A DNA stretch of 64,000 bases from Pseudidiomarina donghaiensis (GCF_900116895.1 NZ_FPCF01000001.1:248001-312000); one strand, 5' to 3'; shown: positions 48,320 to 58,314, counted from the stretch's first letter. Made by a program: numbers and translations. Notes: generated by a model not told the origin, from the letters alone.

Positions 48320-49744
48320 ATGAGCAAAGAAGTGAAGGCCCAAGTTGTCGTTCTCGGTGGCGGCCCAGGTGGTTACTCTGCGGCATTTCGTGCTGCTGAC
48401 TTAGGTTTAGAAACCGTATTGGTTGAGCGCTACAGCACCTTAGGTGGCGTGTGCTTGAACGTAGGCTGTATTCCTTCAAAAGCATTGCTACACATTGCGA
48501 AGCACATTGAAGATGCCAAGCACATGGGCGCTGAAGGCGTGGAATTCGGCGAGCCAAAAATCGACCTCGACAAAATTCGTAAGCACAAAGAAAAAGTAAT
48601 CGGTCAATTGACCGGTGGCTTAGGTCAAATGTCGAAAATGCGCAAAGTTACCGTGGTAAACGGCGTTGGCGAATTTGCAAGCGACAAGCAACTGAAAGTA
48701 AAAGACGCAGACGGTAAAGAAACCGTAGTGAACTTTGAAAACGCGATTATCGCGGCTGGTTCACAGTCAATTAAACTGCCATTCGTTCCGCACGAAGACG
48801 AGCGTATTTGGGACTCAACCGACGCACTTGAACTGCCATTTGTACCCGGTCGCATGTTGATTTTGGGCGGCGGTATTATCGGTTTAGAAATGGGCTGTGT
48901 CTATAGCGCGTTAGGTTCGAAAGTAGACGTAGTTGAAATGACTGAACAGCTGATTCCACCAGCTGACAAAGACATTATTAAAACCTTCACCAAGTCAATT
49001 TCGAAGAAGTTCGACAACATTATGTTGAACACTAAAGCAGCGAAAGTTGAAGCGAAAAAAGACGGTATTCACGTGACTTTTGAGGGCGACAAAGCGCCTG
49101 AGAAACCAGTGAAGTACGACGCTGTTCTTGTGGCTGTTGGCCGTGCGCCAAACGGTAAGAAACTTGGCGCAGAAAACGCGGGTGTAAACGTGACTGACCG
49201 CGGCTTTATTGAAGTAGACAACCAAATGCGTACCAACGTGAAGAACATCTTCGCAATTGGTGACATTGTTGGCCAACCAATGCTGGCGCACAAAGCCGTG
49301 CACGAAGGCCACGTAGCGGCTGAAGTTATTGCCGGTAAGAAGCACTACTTCGACCCGAAAGTAATTCCTTCAATTGCCTACACTGATCCAGAAGTTGCAT
49401 GGGCTGGCTTAACTGAAAAAGAAGCGAAAGAGCAAGGCGTTGAGTACGAAGCCGCAGTATTCCCTTGGGCTGCTTCTGGCCGTGCCATTGCGCAAGGCGC
49501 AACCGATGGCTTCACCAAGTTATTGTTTGACAAAAACAACCGCATTATTGGTGGCGCAATTGTTGGCTCAAACGCTGGTGAGCTATTAGGCGAAATCTGC
49601 TTAGCCATTGAAATGGGCTGTGACGCAGAAGATATCGCATTAACCATTCATGCGCACCCAACCTTGCATGAATCAGTTGGCTTAGCCGCCGAAGTGTTTG
49701 AAGGCTCAATTACTGACCTGCCAAACAAAAAAGCGAAAAAGTAG
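48320..49744 (+). CDS. lpd: Dihydrolipoyl dehydrogenase (E3)
   Basis: FAD-dependent disulfide oxidoreductase of 474 residues that reoxidises the lipoyl groups with NAD. FAD loop VVLGGGPGGYSAAFRAADLG, redox disulfide Cys45-LNVG-Cys50, NAD-binding ILGGGIIGLEMG and the C-terminal HAHPTLHE catalytic His-Glu pair are present. Length equals E. coli Lpd. Its TAG stop is part of the GTAG that opens a palindromic repeat. Confidence 0.97.
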   Translation: MSKEVKAQVVVLGGGPGGYSAAFRAADLGLETVLVERYSTLGGVCLNVGCIPSKALLHIAKHIEDAKHMGAEGVEFGEPKIDLDKIRKHKEKVIGQLTGGLGQMSKMRKVTVVNGVGEFASDKQLKVKDADGKETVVNFENAIIAAGSQSIKLPFVPHEDERIWDSTDALELPFVPGRMLILGGGIIGLEMGCVYSALGSKVDVVEMTEQLIPPADKDIIKTFTKSISKKFDNIMLNTKAAKVEAKKDGIHVTFEGDKAPEKPVKYDAVLVAVGRAPNGKKLGAENAGVNVTDRGFIEVDNQMRTNVKNIFAIGDIVGQPMLAHKAVHEGHVAAEVIAGKKHYFDPKVIPSIAYTDPEVAWAGLTEKEAKEQGVEYEAAVFPWAASGRAIAQGATDGFTKLLFDKNNRIIGGAIVGSNAGELLGEICLAIEMGCDAEDIALTIHAHPTLHESVGLAAEVFEGSITDLPNKKAKK

Positions 49745-49783
49745 CCCGGCGTTCTACGCCGGGTAGCGCGCAGCGCTGTTAAT
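49741..49783 (+). repeat. Two-hairpin palindromic element, copy 5, at the lpd 3' end
   Basis: GTAG, hairpin CCCGGCGT-TCT-ACGCCGGG, hairpin AGCGC-GCA-GCGCT, then GTTAAT. The TAG at 49742-49744 is the lpd stop codon. A partial copy follows at 49806. Confidence 0.9.
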
Positions 49784-49805
49784 GCCGGCCAGTACCGCGA
49801 TGTTA

Positions 49806-49834
49806 CCGCCGGGTAGCGCGCAGCGCTGTTAATG
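49806..49834 (+). repeat. Partial copy of the two-hairpin element
   Basis: A stretch from CGCCGGGTAGCGC to GTTAATG repeats the 3' part of copy 5 exactly, including its second hairpin, but lacks the left arm of hairpin 1. It is probably a local tandem duplication. Confidence 0.8.
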
Positions 49835-49836
49835 GC

Positions 49837-49869
49837 AAAAACCCCGTGACTCACCTCACGGGTTTTTTT
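49837..49869 (+). terminator. Rho-independent terminator of the pdh operon
   Basis: CCCGTGA and TCACGGG form the stem, flanked by an A-run before and a run of seven T residues after. It lies directly downstream of the repeats behind lpd. The A-run also gives partial bidirectional character. Confidence 0.85.
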
Positions 49870-49935
49870 ATGCTCATTCAGTAGCATTTTGCGATAAAAA
49901 ATCCCTCTCATGCGGCGCTTAGCATAGCATTTATG

Positions 49936-49964
49936 TTGTGAACTAATGGCGCATAGCTTATGTT
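49936..49964 (+). promoter_or_regulatory. Candidate promoter of the ferritin-like gene
   Basis: TTGTGA (49936-49941), 17 bases, TATGTT (49959-49964), about 56 bases before the ATG at 50021, which has a strong GGAGG site. No iron-box palindrome was recognised. Confidence 0.45.
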
Positions 49965-50020
49965 AGAAGGGTACTGACAACAATCACTGACAATTCACGC
50001 ATACAACAACGGAGGCAGTT

Positions 50021-50305
50021 ATGGCCAACGAAGGGTATCATGAGCCGTACGAATTATTGTCTGACGAAACCCGCGACATGCACCGGGCAATTATTTCGTT
50101 AATGGAAGAACTTGAAGCAGTTGATTGGTATAACCAACGCATTGATGTCTGCAAAGACGAAGAATTAAAGAAAATTTTAATTCACAATCGCGATGAAGAA
50201 AAAGAACACGCAGCCATGACCCTAGAGTGGATACGGCGCCGTGACAAAGTTTTTGATGAAGAGCTTAAAGAGTACCTATTTACCGACGAAGTAATAGGTC
50301 ATTAG
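50021..50305 (+). CDS. Encapsulated-ferritin-family (EncFtn-type) ferroxidase without encapsulin
   Basis: Protein of 94 residues, two helices. It matches the ferritin-like domain of encapsulin cargo ferroxidase EncFtn: SLMEELEAVDWYNQR and NRDEEKEHAAMTLEWIRR. Iron-site residues align as Glu29/Glu30/Glu32, Trp36, Tyr37, Glu59/Glu60 and His63. EncFtn assembles as a ring-shaped decamer with ferroxidase sites at the dimer interfaces. Encapsulin-targeted members carry a C-terminal extension with a loading peptide; this one ends just after the domain (LFTDEVIGH), and no encapsulin shell gene lies nearby. It probably acts free in the cytoplasm in iron oxidation. Confidence 0.85.
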   Translation: MANEGYHEPYELLSDETRDMHRAIISLMEELEAVDWYNQRIDVCKDEELKKILIHNRDEEKEHAAMTLEWIRRRDKVFDEELKEYLFTDEVIGH

Positions 50306-50322
50306 TTTAAAACGGGGAACAT

Positions 50323-52386
50323 ATGAATAAGGTAAGTACAATTGCGCTGAGCGTTGCGCTCGCGTTAGGTGTGGCTGCGTGCTCACCACAACAGGCTGAA
50401 CAACAAAACACCCAAGCTCAACAAGAGCAGCAACAGCTTACTTCGGGCTTACGCCTTGATGCCTTCAACACCGAAGTGCGCCCACAAGACGACTTGTTCC
50501 AATTTGTTAACGGCACATGGTATGACAACACTGAAATGCCAGCAGACAAGTCACGTATCGGTTCGTTTCTCGAGTTGCGTGAGCGCAATCAAGAGCGTTT
50601 ACGCACGTTGATTGAAACAGCCGCCGCAGAGCAAGCAGAAGCGGGCACCAATTCGCAAAAAATCGGTGATTTCTTTAACAGCTTCATGGATGTTGAGAAA
50701 CTTAACAGCTTAGGCTACACGCCAATTGCTGCAGACTTGCAAGCCATTGCGCAAGTTGAGACTCACGCTGACGTGGCAGCTCGTTTTGCAGAATTAGCGA
50801 AGTTAGGCGTAAGCGGACCATTTGGTTTCTACGTTTATGGCGACAAGAAAAACCCAGATTACAACGCTTTGTATTTTGGTCAGTCAGGGTTAAGCCTGCC
50901 AGATCGTGACTACTATCTGAAAGACGAAGAGAAGTTCATCGAAATTCGCGCGCAATATAAAGACTACATTAAAGATATTTTAGCGATGGTGGATTACGAG
51001 CAAGCGGAAGCCGCTGCAGACGCCATTTTAGAGTTAGAAACTAAAATTGCACAAGCGCATTGGAGCCGCGTACAAAGCCGTGATGCTGAAGCGACCTATA
51101 ATCCGAAGTCGCCTGAAGAACTGAAACAGTTAATGGGTAGCTTTGATTTTGAAACCTACGCCAAAATTACCGGCATCGATGGCGCGGACGAATACGTTGT
51201 GTCGCAGTTGAGTTATTTCGAAACTTTTGGTGACATGTTTGACGACGTTAGCGTTGAAACATGGAAGCACTACATGACGCTGCGTACTGTAAACCGCTTC
51301 GCTTCTGTGCTTACTGAAGAAATTAATGATCGCAACTTTGCCTTCTACGGCAAGGTATTGCGCGGTACGCCAGAGCAAGAGCCGCGCTGGAAGCGTGGTG
51401 TAGACGCGACCGACCGCGCATTAGGCGAAGTGTTAGGTCAGTTGTATGTAGCTGAGTACTTCCCGCCAGCAGCGAAAGCGCGCATGGAAGAGCTGGTTGA
51501 CAACTTGATTGTGGCTTACGGTGAGTCGATTAAAGATCTTGAGTGGATGTCTGAAGAGACCAAACAAAAAGCACTTGAGAAACTTGGCAAGTTTACGCCA
51601 TACGTAGGTTACCCGAGTGAATGGCGTGATTATTCTGATTTAGTTGTTACTGACGATAACTTGGTAGAAAACATTAAGCGTTCTTATGCGTTTGATTACC
51701 AAGAAATGATTTCAGAAATCGGCCAGCCAGTAAAAGAAGAAGACTGGGGCATGACACCGCAAACCGTTAACGCCTATTACAGCCCAGTGCGTAACGAAAT
51801 TGTGTTCCCAGCTGGCATTTTGCAACCGCCATTCTTTGATATGGAAGCAGAAGACGCTGTGAACTACGGTGGTATCGGTGCGGTTATCGGCCACGAATTA
51901 GGCCATGGTTTTGACGACCAAGGTTCTAAATACGACGGTGACGGAAACTTGAACAGCTGGTGGACAGACGGCGACCGCGAAGCCTTTGACGCGCGTGGTG
52001 CACAGTTGGCCGCACAGTACGACAGCTACGAAGTTATTCCAGACACGTTTATCAACGGTAAATTAACCCTAGGTGAAAACATTGGTGACTTGGCTGGTTT
52101 AACTATTGCGTACCGTGCATACGTGAATTCACTCAACGGCAAAGAGTCGCCAGTGATGGACGGCTACACCGGTGAACAACGGGTGTTCTTAGGCTGGGCA
52201 CAAGTCTGGAAAAACAAGTCTCGCGACGAGTTTGTTCGCAACCAAGTGTTGAGTGATCCACATTCGCCTGCCGATTATCGCGTAAACGGTACCGTGGTGA
52301 ACATTCCTGCGTTCTACGAAGCCTTTGACGTGAAGCCAGGTGACGAGCTGTATTTACCACCGGAACAGCGCGTGACTATTTGGTAA
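50323..52386 (+). CDS. M13-family (neprilysin/PepO-like) zinc metallopeptidase lipoprotein
   Basis: Oligopeptidase of 687 residues. The signal peptide ends in a lipobox-like VAAC (Cys about 20), followed by a Gln-rich linker, so it is probably an envelope lipoprotein. Zinc motif HELGH at 524-528 and the downstream GENIGDLAGL with the third ligand Glu are intact. NAYYSPVRNEIVFPAGILQPPFF is the M13 substrate-binding region. It starts 17 bases after the ferritin-like gene, so co-transcription is possible. Confidence 0.93.
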   Translation: MNKVSTIALSVALALGVAACSPQQAEQQNTQAQQEQQQLTSGLRLDAFNTEVRPQDDLFQFVNGTWYDNTEMPADKSRIGSFLELRERNQERLRTLIETAAAEQAEAGTNSQKIGDFFNSFMDVEKLNSLGYTPIAADLQAIAQVETHADVAARFAELAKLGVSGPFGFYVYGDKKNPDYNALYFGQSGLSLPDRDYYLKDEEKFIEIRAQYKDYIKDILAMVDYEQAEAAADAILELETKIAQAHWSRVQSRDAEATYNPKSPEELKQLMGSFDFETYAKITGIDGADEYVVSQLSYFETFGDMFDDVSVETWKHYMTLRTVNRFASVLTEEINDRNFAFYGKVLRGTPEQEPRWKRGVDATDRALGEVLGQLYVAEYFPPAAKARMEELVDNLIVAYGESIKDLEWMSEETKQKALEKLGKFTPYVGYPSEWRDYSDLVVTDDNLVENIKRSYAFDYQEMISEIGQPVKEEDWGMTPQTVNAYYSPVRNEIVFPAGILQPPFFDMEAEDAVNYGGIGAVIGHELGHGFDDQGSKYDGDGNLNSWWTDGDREAFDARGAQLAAQYDSYEVIPDTFINGKLTLGENIGDLAGLTIAYRAYVNSLNGKESPVMDGYTGEQRVFLGWAQVWKNKSRDEFVRNQVLSDPHSPADYRVNGTVVNIPAFYEAFDVKPGDELYLPPEQRVTIW

Positions 52387-52432
52387 GCGTACTCGCGATA
52401 TAGTGCTGGTACATAGTAGTTGCCAATAAGAC

Positions 52433-52468
52433 AAACCCACTTCTGGTAATTTCACCAGTAGTGGGTTT
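52433..52468 (+). terminator. Terminator after the M13 peptidase gene
   Basis: AAACCCACT-T-CTGGT and ACCAG-T-AGTGGGTTT form a long stem with one internal mismatch, followed by a short T-rich stretch (TTTATAAT). The sequence TATAAT in its tail (52468-52473) may double as a -10 for the next gene. Confidence 0.7.
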
Positions 52469-52480
52469 ATAATCTGAGCC

Positions 52481-52864
52481 ATGAACACAGTCATAAAGCT
52501 ACTGATCATTGTAAGCTTGCTGCTGACGCCTTTCTCGGGGTCGGCCGCTGACGTTATGCCAATGCCAGCTAGCCACGTGTCTGACAATATGAATGAAGCG
52601 CATGCTATGCACGCTACCCACACCGAGATGGCGAACCACGACTGCTGCGACACCGAGCAGCAGACCAACGTTAGTCAAGCTACGCACCAACAGTGTGACA
52701 ATAGCTGTGGCGACTGTCAGCATCATTGTAGCTCGTCGGCCAGCGGCTTAATTGCCGTCACACAATTGCCGTTTCAGGCGCATCCACACACGAAATGGCC
52801 TACCAGCCATGGTGTGCCTCTGGCGCGTCACGAAAGCCAAATTCGTCCCCCTATGTCTGCCTAA
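52481..52864 (+). CDS. Small secreted Cys/His/Met-rich protein, probable copper-binding
   Basis: Protein of 127 residues with a signal peptide (about 1-22, cleaving after GSA-A). The mature part is rich in metal ligands: Met/His-rich segment (VMPMP, HAMHATHTEMANHDCC) and a dense Cys/His cluster (HQQCDNSCGDCQHHC). It stands directly before a CusB/CusA-like pump, a place where CopL- or DUF2946-like proteins are found. I do not recognise a precise family; periplasmic copper sensing or delivery is inferred. No Shine-Dalgarno is visible; TATAAT lies 8 bases before the ATG, so the mRNA may be leaderless. Confidence 0.7.
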   Translation: MNTVIKLLIIVSLLLTPFSGSAADVMPMPASHVSDNMNEAHAMHATHTEMANHDCCDTEQQTNVSQATHQQCDNSCGDCQHHCSSSASGLIAVTQLPFQAHPHTKWPTSHGVPLARHESQIRPPMSA

Positions 52865-52927
52865 TTAAACACTTTATTTAGCGAGCCGCTAGGTTCGTTT
52901 GGTTTAATTTATTAGGTAGGTACAGTT

Positions 52928-54166
52928 ATGAAATTCGCTCGTTTCATCATGCTCATTGTGAGCATTGCATTATTGGTTCCAGCAACACATTCACCGGCAC
53001 ACGCGCAAGAGTTTGAGCTCAAGCACGACCATGCAGAACAGCAACAAGCGGTTGAATACGTGTGCCCTATGCACAGTCATATTGTTAGTGATGAGCCGGG
53101 TACGTGCCCTATTTGTGGTATGGATCTTGAGCCACAGCAACGTGCTGAGCAAGTGAGTGTGGTAGTCAGTGACCAAATGCAGCAGAACCTTGGTATTCAA
53201 ACCACCGCGGTAACCTACGACACGCTGTGGCGCTATTACCCAACCATAGGCACGGTGCAATGGAATACTAACGAGCAACACCACTTGCATTCACGTGCCG
53301 CGGGATGGGTAGAGAAACTATACGTACGTAGCGAAGGCGAAAGCGTGCAGCAAGGCGACAAAATTTATGAAATTTATAGTCGCGAATTGGTTGTTGCACA
53401 GCAGGACTTTTTACAAGCCCTAAATGGCAGTACGAATCCGCGTTTGCTGCGTGACGCGCGCCTTCGCCTTGAGCTACTTGGCTTTGCCCCTAGCTTAGTG
53501 AAACAGCTTGAGCAAACCCAAGAAATTTTCTACCGCGTTCCAGTGTTTGCAGCGCATTCCGGCGTTGTAACACAATTGAATATTGCCGAAGGCATGTATG
53601 TTGAGCCAGGTTTAGCCATGATGACGCTAATTGGTACCGATAGCTTTTGGCTAATTGCAGATGTACCTGAGCGTTATAGTGACTGGTTGCGCGTTGGTTC
53701 GCCCGCGGACATTACGCTACCGCAAGCTAACTTAAACGCTTATGAAACCGAAATTGAGTATATCTATCCAGAACTTGACGCCAAAACGCGCACCCAGCGT
53801 GTAAGAATTAAGCTGCCCAACAGCGAACTAAGCAATGGCTTGTTGGTGGGTATGCAGGCGGCAGTTGAACTGTATGGCGGACCCAAGCGCGAAGCCCTCG
53901 TGGTGCCGCTAAGCAGTCTAATTATTACTGGCAGCGACAACCGAATTATCGTGCGTAATAGCGAAGGTGGGTTTGAGCAGCGTGCCGTTCATGTAGGCTT
54001 GGTTGTTGGTGATAAAGCAGAAATTCTGCATGGTGTTGAAGCCGGCGAACAGGTCGTGGTTGCGGGGCAATTTCTACTCGACTCTGAAGCCACGCTGCAG
54101 AGCAATCGGCTAAACCGCCAGCAACAAGGCAAGCCGGAGGTGCAAGATGCTCACGCACATCATTAA
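52928..54166 (+). CDS. cusB: CusB-like periplasmic adaptor of a heavy-metal RND efflux pump
   Basis: Membrane fusion protein of 412 residues with a signal peptide. A heavy-metal-binding domain near residues 40-65 ([26 protein letters not shown]) is typical of Cus/Czc-type adaptors. The hairpin, lipoyl and beta-barrel regions follow ([21 protein letters not shown]). The C-terminus is His-rich (VQDAHAHH). It delivers Cu/Ag from the periplasm to the pump. GGTAGG precedes the ATG; it overlaps the pump gene by 20 bases. Confidence 0.88.
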   Translation: MKFARFIMLIVSIALLVPATHSPAHAQEFELKHDHAEQQQAVEYVCPMHSHIVSDEPGTCPICGMDLEPQQRAEQVSVVVSDQMQQNLGIQTTAVTYDTLWRYYPTIGTVQWNTNEQHHLHSRAAGWVEKLYVRSEGESVQQGDKIYEIYSRELVVAQQDFLQALNGSTNPRLLRDARLRLELLGFAPSLVKQLEQTQEIFYRVPVFAAHSGVVTQLNIAEGMYVEPGLAMMTLIGTDSFWLIADVPERYSDWLRVGSPADITLPQANLNAYETEIEYIYPELDAKTRTQRVRIKLPNSELSNGLLVGMQAAVELYGGPKREALVVPLSSLIITGSDNRIIVRNSEGGFEQRAVHVGLVVGDKAEILHGVEAGEQVVVAGQFLLDSEATLQSNRLNRQQQGKPEVQDAHAHH

Positions 54167-57100
54167 TGCCTCCATTCGCAATCGGATACTCGTTTTGCTG
54201 GCGGCGCTATTAGCCGCTTGGTTTGGCTGGCGCGCTATGATGAGCACGCCACTGGATGCTATTCCCGATTTGTCTGACGTGCAAGTGATTGTCAAAACGA
54301 GTTATCCGGGCCAAGCACCGCAACTAGTCGAAGAGCAAATAACCTGGCCATTGGCCAATACCATGTTGGCCGTGCCTGGTGCGACCGATGTACGCGGCTA
54401 TTCGTTCTTTGGTGACTCTTACCTGTATATTTTGTTTGAAGACGGCACCGACATTTATTGGGCTCGCAGCCGAGTTTTGGAATACTTAAGCCAAGCACAA
54501 TCGCGTTTACCAGAGGGTGTGACGCCAGAGCTAGGCCCTGACGCGAGTGGAGTAGGCTGGGTATTTCAGTATGTGCTTACCGACCGCTCAGGCCAGCACA
54601 ACTTGGGTGAATTAACCAGCTTGCAAGACTGGTTCCTCAAGCAAGAGCTGCAAAGTGTGAGTGGCGTTGCCGAAGTTGCTACCGTGGGCGGCATGGTGCA
54701 GGCATACCAAGTGGTGGTGCAGCCTGAACGGCTTCTTAGTTACGGGCTAACCATTGAACAAGTACAACAAGCCATACAGTCGGCTAACCGCGAAGTGGGC
54801 GGGGGCATAGTTGAAATGGCGGAAGCCGAGTACATGGTTCGCGGAACCGGCTATCTTCAGTCGCTTGAAGACCTACGTAATTTGCCATTGAGCGTGACCG
54901 ATTCAGCCCGCAGCCAAGCCGGCGCGACGATCACATTGAATGATGTCGCTACAGTGCGACGCGGCCCTGTGAGCCGTCGTGGTATTGCCGAGCTGAACGG
55001 TGAAGGCGAAGTGGTGGGTGGCATTATTGTCATGCGTCATGGCGAAAACGCTTTGGCGACTATTGAGCGGGTACGCGACAAACTCAAAGTGTTGCAGCAA
55101 GGTTTACCTGAAGGCGTTGAAATAACACCGGTGTATGACCGTTCTAACCTAATTAATAACGCCGTGAGCAACCTAACCAACAAGCTGCTTGAAGAAATGG
55201 CCTTTGTGGCTTTGGTGACGGTTTTGTTTTTGTTGCATGTGCGCTCGTCGCTGGTTGCCATCATTACCTTGCCGCTGGCCGTGCTGATTAGTTTCATTGT
55301 TATGCGCAGCATGGGCATTAACGCCAATATTATGAGTTTAGGCGGCATAGCTATTGCCATTGGCGCTTTGGTTGATGCGGCCATTGTCATGGTGGAAAAC
55401 GCGCATAAGCATTTAGAACGTTACCGCCAGGAGCACGGCGCCGCGCCGGTGGGCGCCGTGCATTGGCAAGTTATTGCCAAGGCCGCGGCCGAAGTTGGGC
55501 CAGCTTTGTTTTTGTCGTTGCTTATTATCACCTTAAGCTTTTTACCTGTGTTTGCACTAGAACAGCAAGAAGGTCGCTTGTTTGCGCCGTTGGCGTATAC
55601 CAAAACGTTCGCCATGGCGGCCTCAGCGTTGTTGGCCATTACCTTGGTGCCGGCACTCATGGGCTATTTTGTCCGCGGCAAAATTATTAGCGAAACTAAA
55701 AACCCGATAACGCGGTTGCTGGTTGCGTTTTATAAACCAAGTTTAGATCTGGTTATGCGCTGGCCAAAAACAACGCTTGTACTCGCTGTGGCTATCGCCG
55801 TTAGTGCGTACTATCCGCTGAAGAACATAGGTAGCGAGTTTATGCCAAGCATGCAAGAAGGCGACTTATTGTATATGCCGACCACCATGCCAGGGATTAG
55901 CCCCCAAGCCTCATCTGACCTATTGCAACGCACTGATCGGCTGATCAAGCAGGTGCCAGAAGTGCAGTCTGTGTTTGGTAAAAGTGGGCGCGCACAAACT
56001 GCGACAGACCCGGCACCGCTGACCATGCTAGAAACCACTATTCAGCTAAAACCACAAGCACAATGGCGCGCTGGTGTAACCATTGACGACATTATTGCCG
56101 AGCTAGACGCAACCGTACAGGTGCCGGGTATTACCAACGCTTGGGTACAACCTATAAAAACCCGTATCGATATGCTGTCAACTGGGCTAAAAACACCGCT
56201 AGGGCTAAAAATAGCGGGCCCTGACTTAGCCGAAATTCAGCGTATTGGTGCTGACTTGGAGCAAGCACTGCAGGCCGTAGACGGGGTGAGTTCGGTCTTT
56301 GCTGAGCGCCCAGCAGCGGGGCGCTACATTGAAATACGGCCACGACTAGAGGTGGCTGCTAGATATGGGTTAAGCCAAGCTGATATTCAACGCGTTATTC
56401 AGTTTGCTATTGGCGGTGCTGAAATTGCCGAAACCGTTGAAGGTACTGAGCGTTACCCTATTACCTTGCGTTATCCACGTGCCCAACGCGACCACATAGA
56501 GCAGCTGAAACAACTGCCAATTGTCAGTCGAGACGGCGCCTGGGTAACATTGGCGCAAGTGGCTGACGTAAGCGTGACTGATGGCCCAGCCATGATTCGA
56601 AGCGAAAACGCGCGACCCTCTGGTTGGGTATTTGTTGATGTTGCCAGCACAGTTTCTGTAGGTGACGTATTGGCTGCTGCGCAACCGGTGGTTGCCGACT
56701 ACCAATTACCGCCGCGCTATAGCGTGAGTTGGTCAGGGCAGTATGAGTCGATGCAACGGGTACAGCAAAAAATGCTGGAAGTTGTGCCGGTGACCTTGGC
56801 CATTATTCTTATTCTGCTGTACTTCACCTTCCGCTCGTTTAAGCAGGCATTATTGATCATGGCGACCTTGCCGTTAGCATTAGCTGGCAGCCTTTGGTAC
56901 ATCTGGGCGCTTGGCTTCAATATGTCAATTGCCGTGGCGGTCGGAATGATTGCACTGGCTGGGGTGGCTGCTGAATTTGGTGTGGTGATGTTGTTATACC
57001 TGAACAATGCGTGGCGTGACGCAAGTGAGCGTTCACTAAGTTCATTACACGACGCCATTATGGAAGGTGCCGTACAGCGCGTGCGGCCGAAAGCCATGAC

Positions 57101-57296
57101 GGTGGTCACCATTATTGCTGGCTTGTTGCCCATTATGCTAACCGCGGGCACCGGTAGCGAAGTGATGCAACGCATTGCCGCGCCCATGATTGGCGGCATG
57201 ATTTTAGCGCCGCTGTTGAGCTTGTATGTTCTACCCGCGGTTTATTGGTTGTACTGGAAGCACAAGTTAAGCACTGCCAAAACGGTAGCTAATTAA
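54147..57296 (+). CDS. cusA: CusA-like heavy-metal RND efflux permease
   Basis: Inner-membrane RND transporter of 1049 residues of the heavy-metal efflux class: twelve predicted helices, two large periplasmic loops, and the HME-type motif [19 protein letters not shown] in TM4, with the proton-relay Asp. Early sequence [22 protein letters not shown] is characteristic of CusA-type pumps. GGAGG precedes the ATG. An outer-membrane factor (cusC) and cusF are not encoded in the set. It is convergent with the LysR gene and overlaps it by 4 bases. Confidence 0.92.
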   Translation: MLTHIINASIRNRILVLLAALLAAWFGWRAMMSTPLDAIPDLSDVQVIVKTSYPGQAPQLVEEQITWPLANTMLAVPGATDVRGYSFFGDSYLYILFEDGTDIYWARSRVLEYLSQAQSRLPEGVTPELGPDASGVGWVFQYVLTDRSGQHNLGELTSLQDWFLKQELQSVSGVAEVATVGGMVQAYQVVVQPERLLSYGLTIEQVQQAIQSANREVGGGIVEMAEAEYMVRGTGYLQSLEDLRNLPLSVTDSARSQAGATITLNDVATVRRGPVSRRGIAELNGEGEVVGGIIVMRHGENALATIERVRDKLKVLQQGLPEGVEITPVYDRSNLINNAVSNLTNKLLEEMAFVALVTVLFLLHVRSSLVAIITLPLAVLISFIVMRSMGINANIMSLGGIAIAIGALVDAAIVMVENAHKHLERYRQEHGAAPVGAVHWQVIAKAAAEVGPALFLSLLIITLSFLPVFALEQQEGRLFAPLAYTKTFAMAASALLAITLVPALMGYFVRGKIISETKNPITRLLVAFYKPSLDLVMRWPKTTLVLAVAIAVSAYYPLKNIGSEFMPSMQEGDLLYMPTTMPGISPQASSDLLQRTDRLIKQVPEVQSVFGKSGRAQTATDPAPLTMLETTIQLKPQAQWRAGVTIDDIIAELDATVQVPGITNAWVQPIKTRIDMLSTGLKTPLGLKIAGPDLAEIQRIGADLEQALQAVDGVSSVFAERPAAGRYIEIRPRLEVAARYGLSQADIQRVIQFAIGGAEIAETVEGTERYPITLRYPRAQRDHIEQLKQLPIVSRDGAWVTLAQVADVSVTDGPAMIRSENARPSGWVFVDVASTVSVGDVLAAAQPVVADYQLPPRYSVSWSGQYESMQRVQQKMLEVVPVTLAIILILLYFTFRSFKQALLIMATLPLALAGSLWYIWALGFNMSIAVAVGMIALAGVAAEFGVVMLLYLNNAWRDASERSLSSLHDAIMEGAVQRVRPKAMTVVTIIAGLLPIMLTAGTGSEVMQRIAAPMIGGMILAPLLSLYVLPAVYWLYWKHKLSTAKTVAN

Positions 57297-58168
57297 AAAT
57301 AATCCCAAATAAGTTGGGCGGCTGGGCCAGCAATGCGCTCAGCCGAACGCACCAAGTGAATTTCTAGGTGCACCTGGTTAATAAAGTCAGGTATTTCTAT
57401 GAGTACCAAGTCACCGCGAGTTAGCTCGTCACCAATGATATCGGCTGGCACAATACCCCACCCCATGCCGGCCACTAATAACTCGCGTTGGGCTATAGAG
57501 TCGTTGGCGCGAATGCGCTGCTGACCCGGCATACGAATCATTTGATCAAGGTTAATGCCAATGTCTTGGTTTTGCGGCATTAACATGGGAATTTCCAACA
57601 AGTCGCGACGTTGCTTTGGCATGCCAAATTGGGCGACCAGTTTAGGTGCAATAACCACCAACAACTCAAACGGCCGTACTAACTTGGTTTCAAAGTCACC
57701 ATGTTGGCGAAACACAGGCAACCAAGGGGTTAGTGCGATATCAGCATCACCTTCGCGTACGGCACGTAACGCGCGTAATTGACTCTCGCCGTTTAGTAGC
57801 AAATCGGTGGTTGGGTACCGTGTTTGCACGGTGCGCATAGCCCCAAATAAGCTACCCGGCGCACAGGTGTGGTCATAAGAAATACGTAACATAGGTTCAG
57901 CACCATCGCGCAGCTGCTGCGTTAGCGATTGTAGGCGTTGCTGTTGTCGTAGTACCTCGCGAGCTTGCCGCAAAAACTGTTCACCGTAGGCGGTGAGCTT
58001 CAACCGATAACCTTCGCGGTCAAATAATGGGAACCCAGCGTCATCTTCGAGCTTTTTTAATGCCATACTAACGGCCGCTTGGGTACGGTGCAGTTTATCG
58101 GCGGCGGCTTGCAAGGTGCCTGTTTCGCTGAGGGCATTGAGCATTTGCAGTTGCTGAATTTTTATCAT
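57293..58168 (-). CDS. LysR-family transcriptional regulator
   Basis: Regulator of 291 residues: N-terminal winged helix (IQQLQMLNALSETGTLQAAADKLHRTQAAVSMALKKLED) and a C-terminal effector-binding domain. It is divergent from the MFP-RND operon across a 147-base AT-rich region with an inverted repeat at 58180-58206, so it probably regulates that pump. The effector is unknown. Confidence 0.9.
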   Translation of the reverse strand: MIKIQQLQMLNALSETGTLQAAADKLHRTQAAVSMALKKLEDDAGFPLFDREGYRLKLTAYGEQFLRQAREVLRQQQRLQSLTQQLRDGAEPMLRISYDHTCAPGSLFGAMRTVQTRYPTTDLLLNGESQLRALRAVREGDADIALTPWLPVFRQHGDFETKLVRPFELLVVIAPKLVAQFGMPKQRRDLLEIPMLMPQNQDIGINLDQMIRMPGQQRIRANDSIAQRELLVAGMGWGIVPADIIGDELTRGDLVLIEIPDFINQVHLEIHLVRSAERIAGPAAQLIWDYF

Positions 58169-58179
58169 GTTTAGCTTTG

Positions 58180-58206
58180 CTTAATATGTGGTAAATATTT
58201 ATTAAG
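58180..58206. promoter_or_regulatory. Candidate LysR-type operator
   Basis: CTTAATA and TATTAAG form a perfect 7 bp inverted repeat separated by 13 bases, 12 bases upstream of the LysR start codon in the divergent region. This fits the partly symmetric T-N11-A pattern of LysR sites. Confidence 0.5.
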
Positions 58207-58240
58207 TATTATTTTATATTGATAGAGCTACAATACAATC

Positions 58241-58299
58241 GTTATTCGTTATTCGTTATTCGTGCGCTTCACTGTTGGTCTGTGCTGCGCACTGTTCGG
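58241..58299 (+). repeat. Repeat related to the pdhR leader element
   Basis: Three tandem GTTATTC units (58241-58261) followed by GTGCGCTTCACTGTT and GGTCTGTGCTGCGCACTGTT. The same order of units occurs in the left arm of the inverted repeat at 42830-42940. It lies in the leader of the MFP-RND operon, ending 15 bases before the adaptor ATG. Confidence 0.75.
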
Positions 58300-58314
58300 T
58301 GGTATGGGGGAAAT

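Noticed and set aside
49741-49870. CRISPR array or tRNA-like structure behind lpd
   Set aside because: The repeats are palindromic elements with one partial duplication and no regularly spaced unique spacers; no tRNA cloverleaf can be formed.
52561-52668. Minus-strand frames near 52354-52726 as genes
   Set aside because: They are antisense to the Cys/His-rich protein and the terminator and show no family features.
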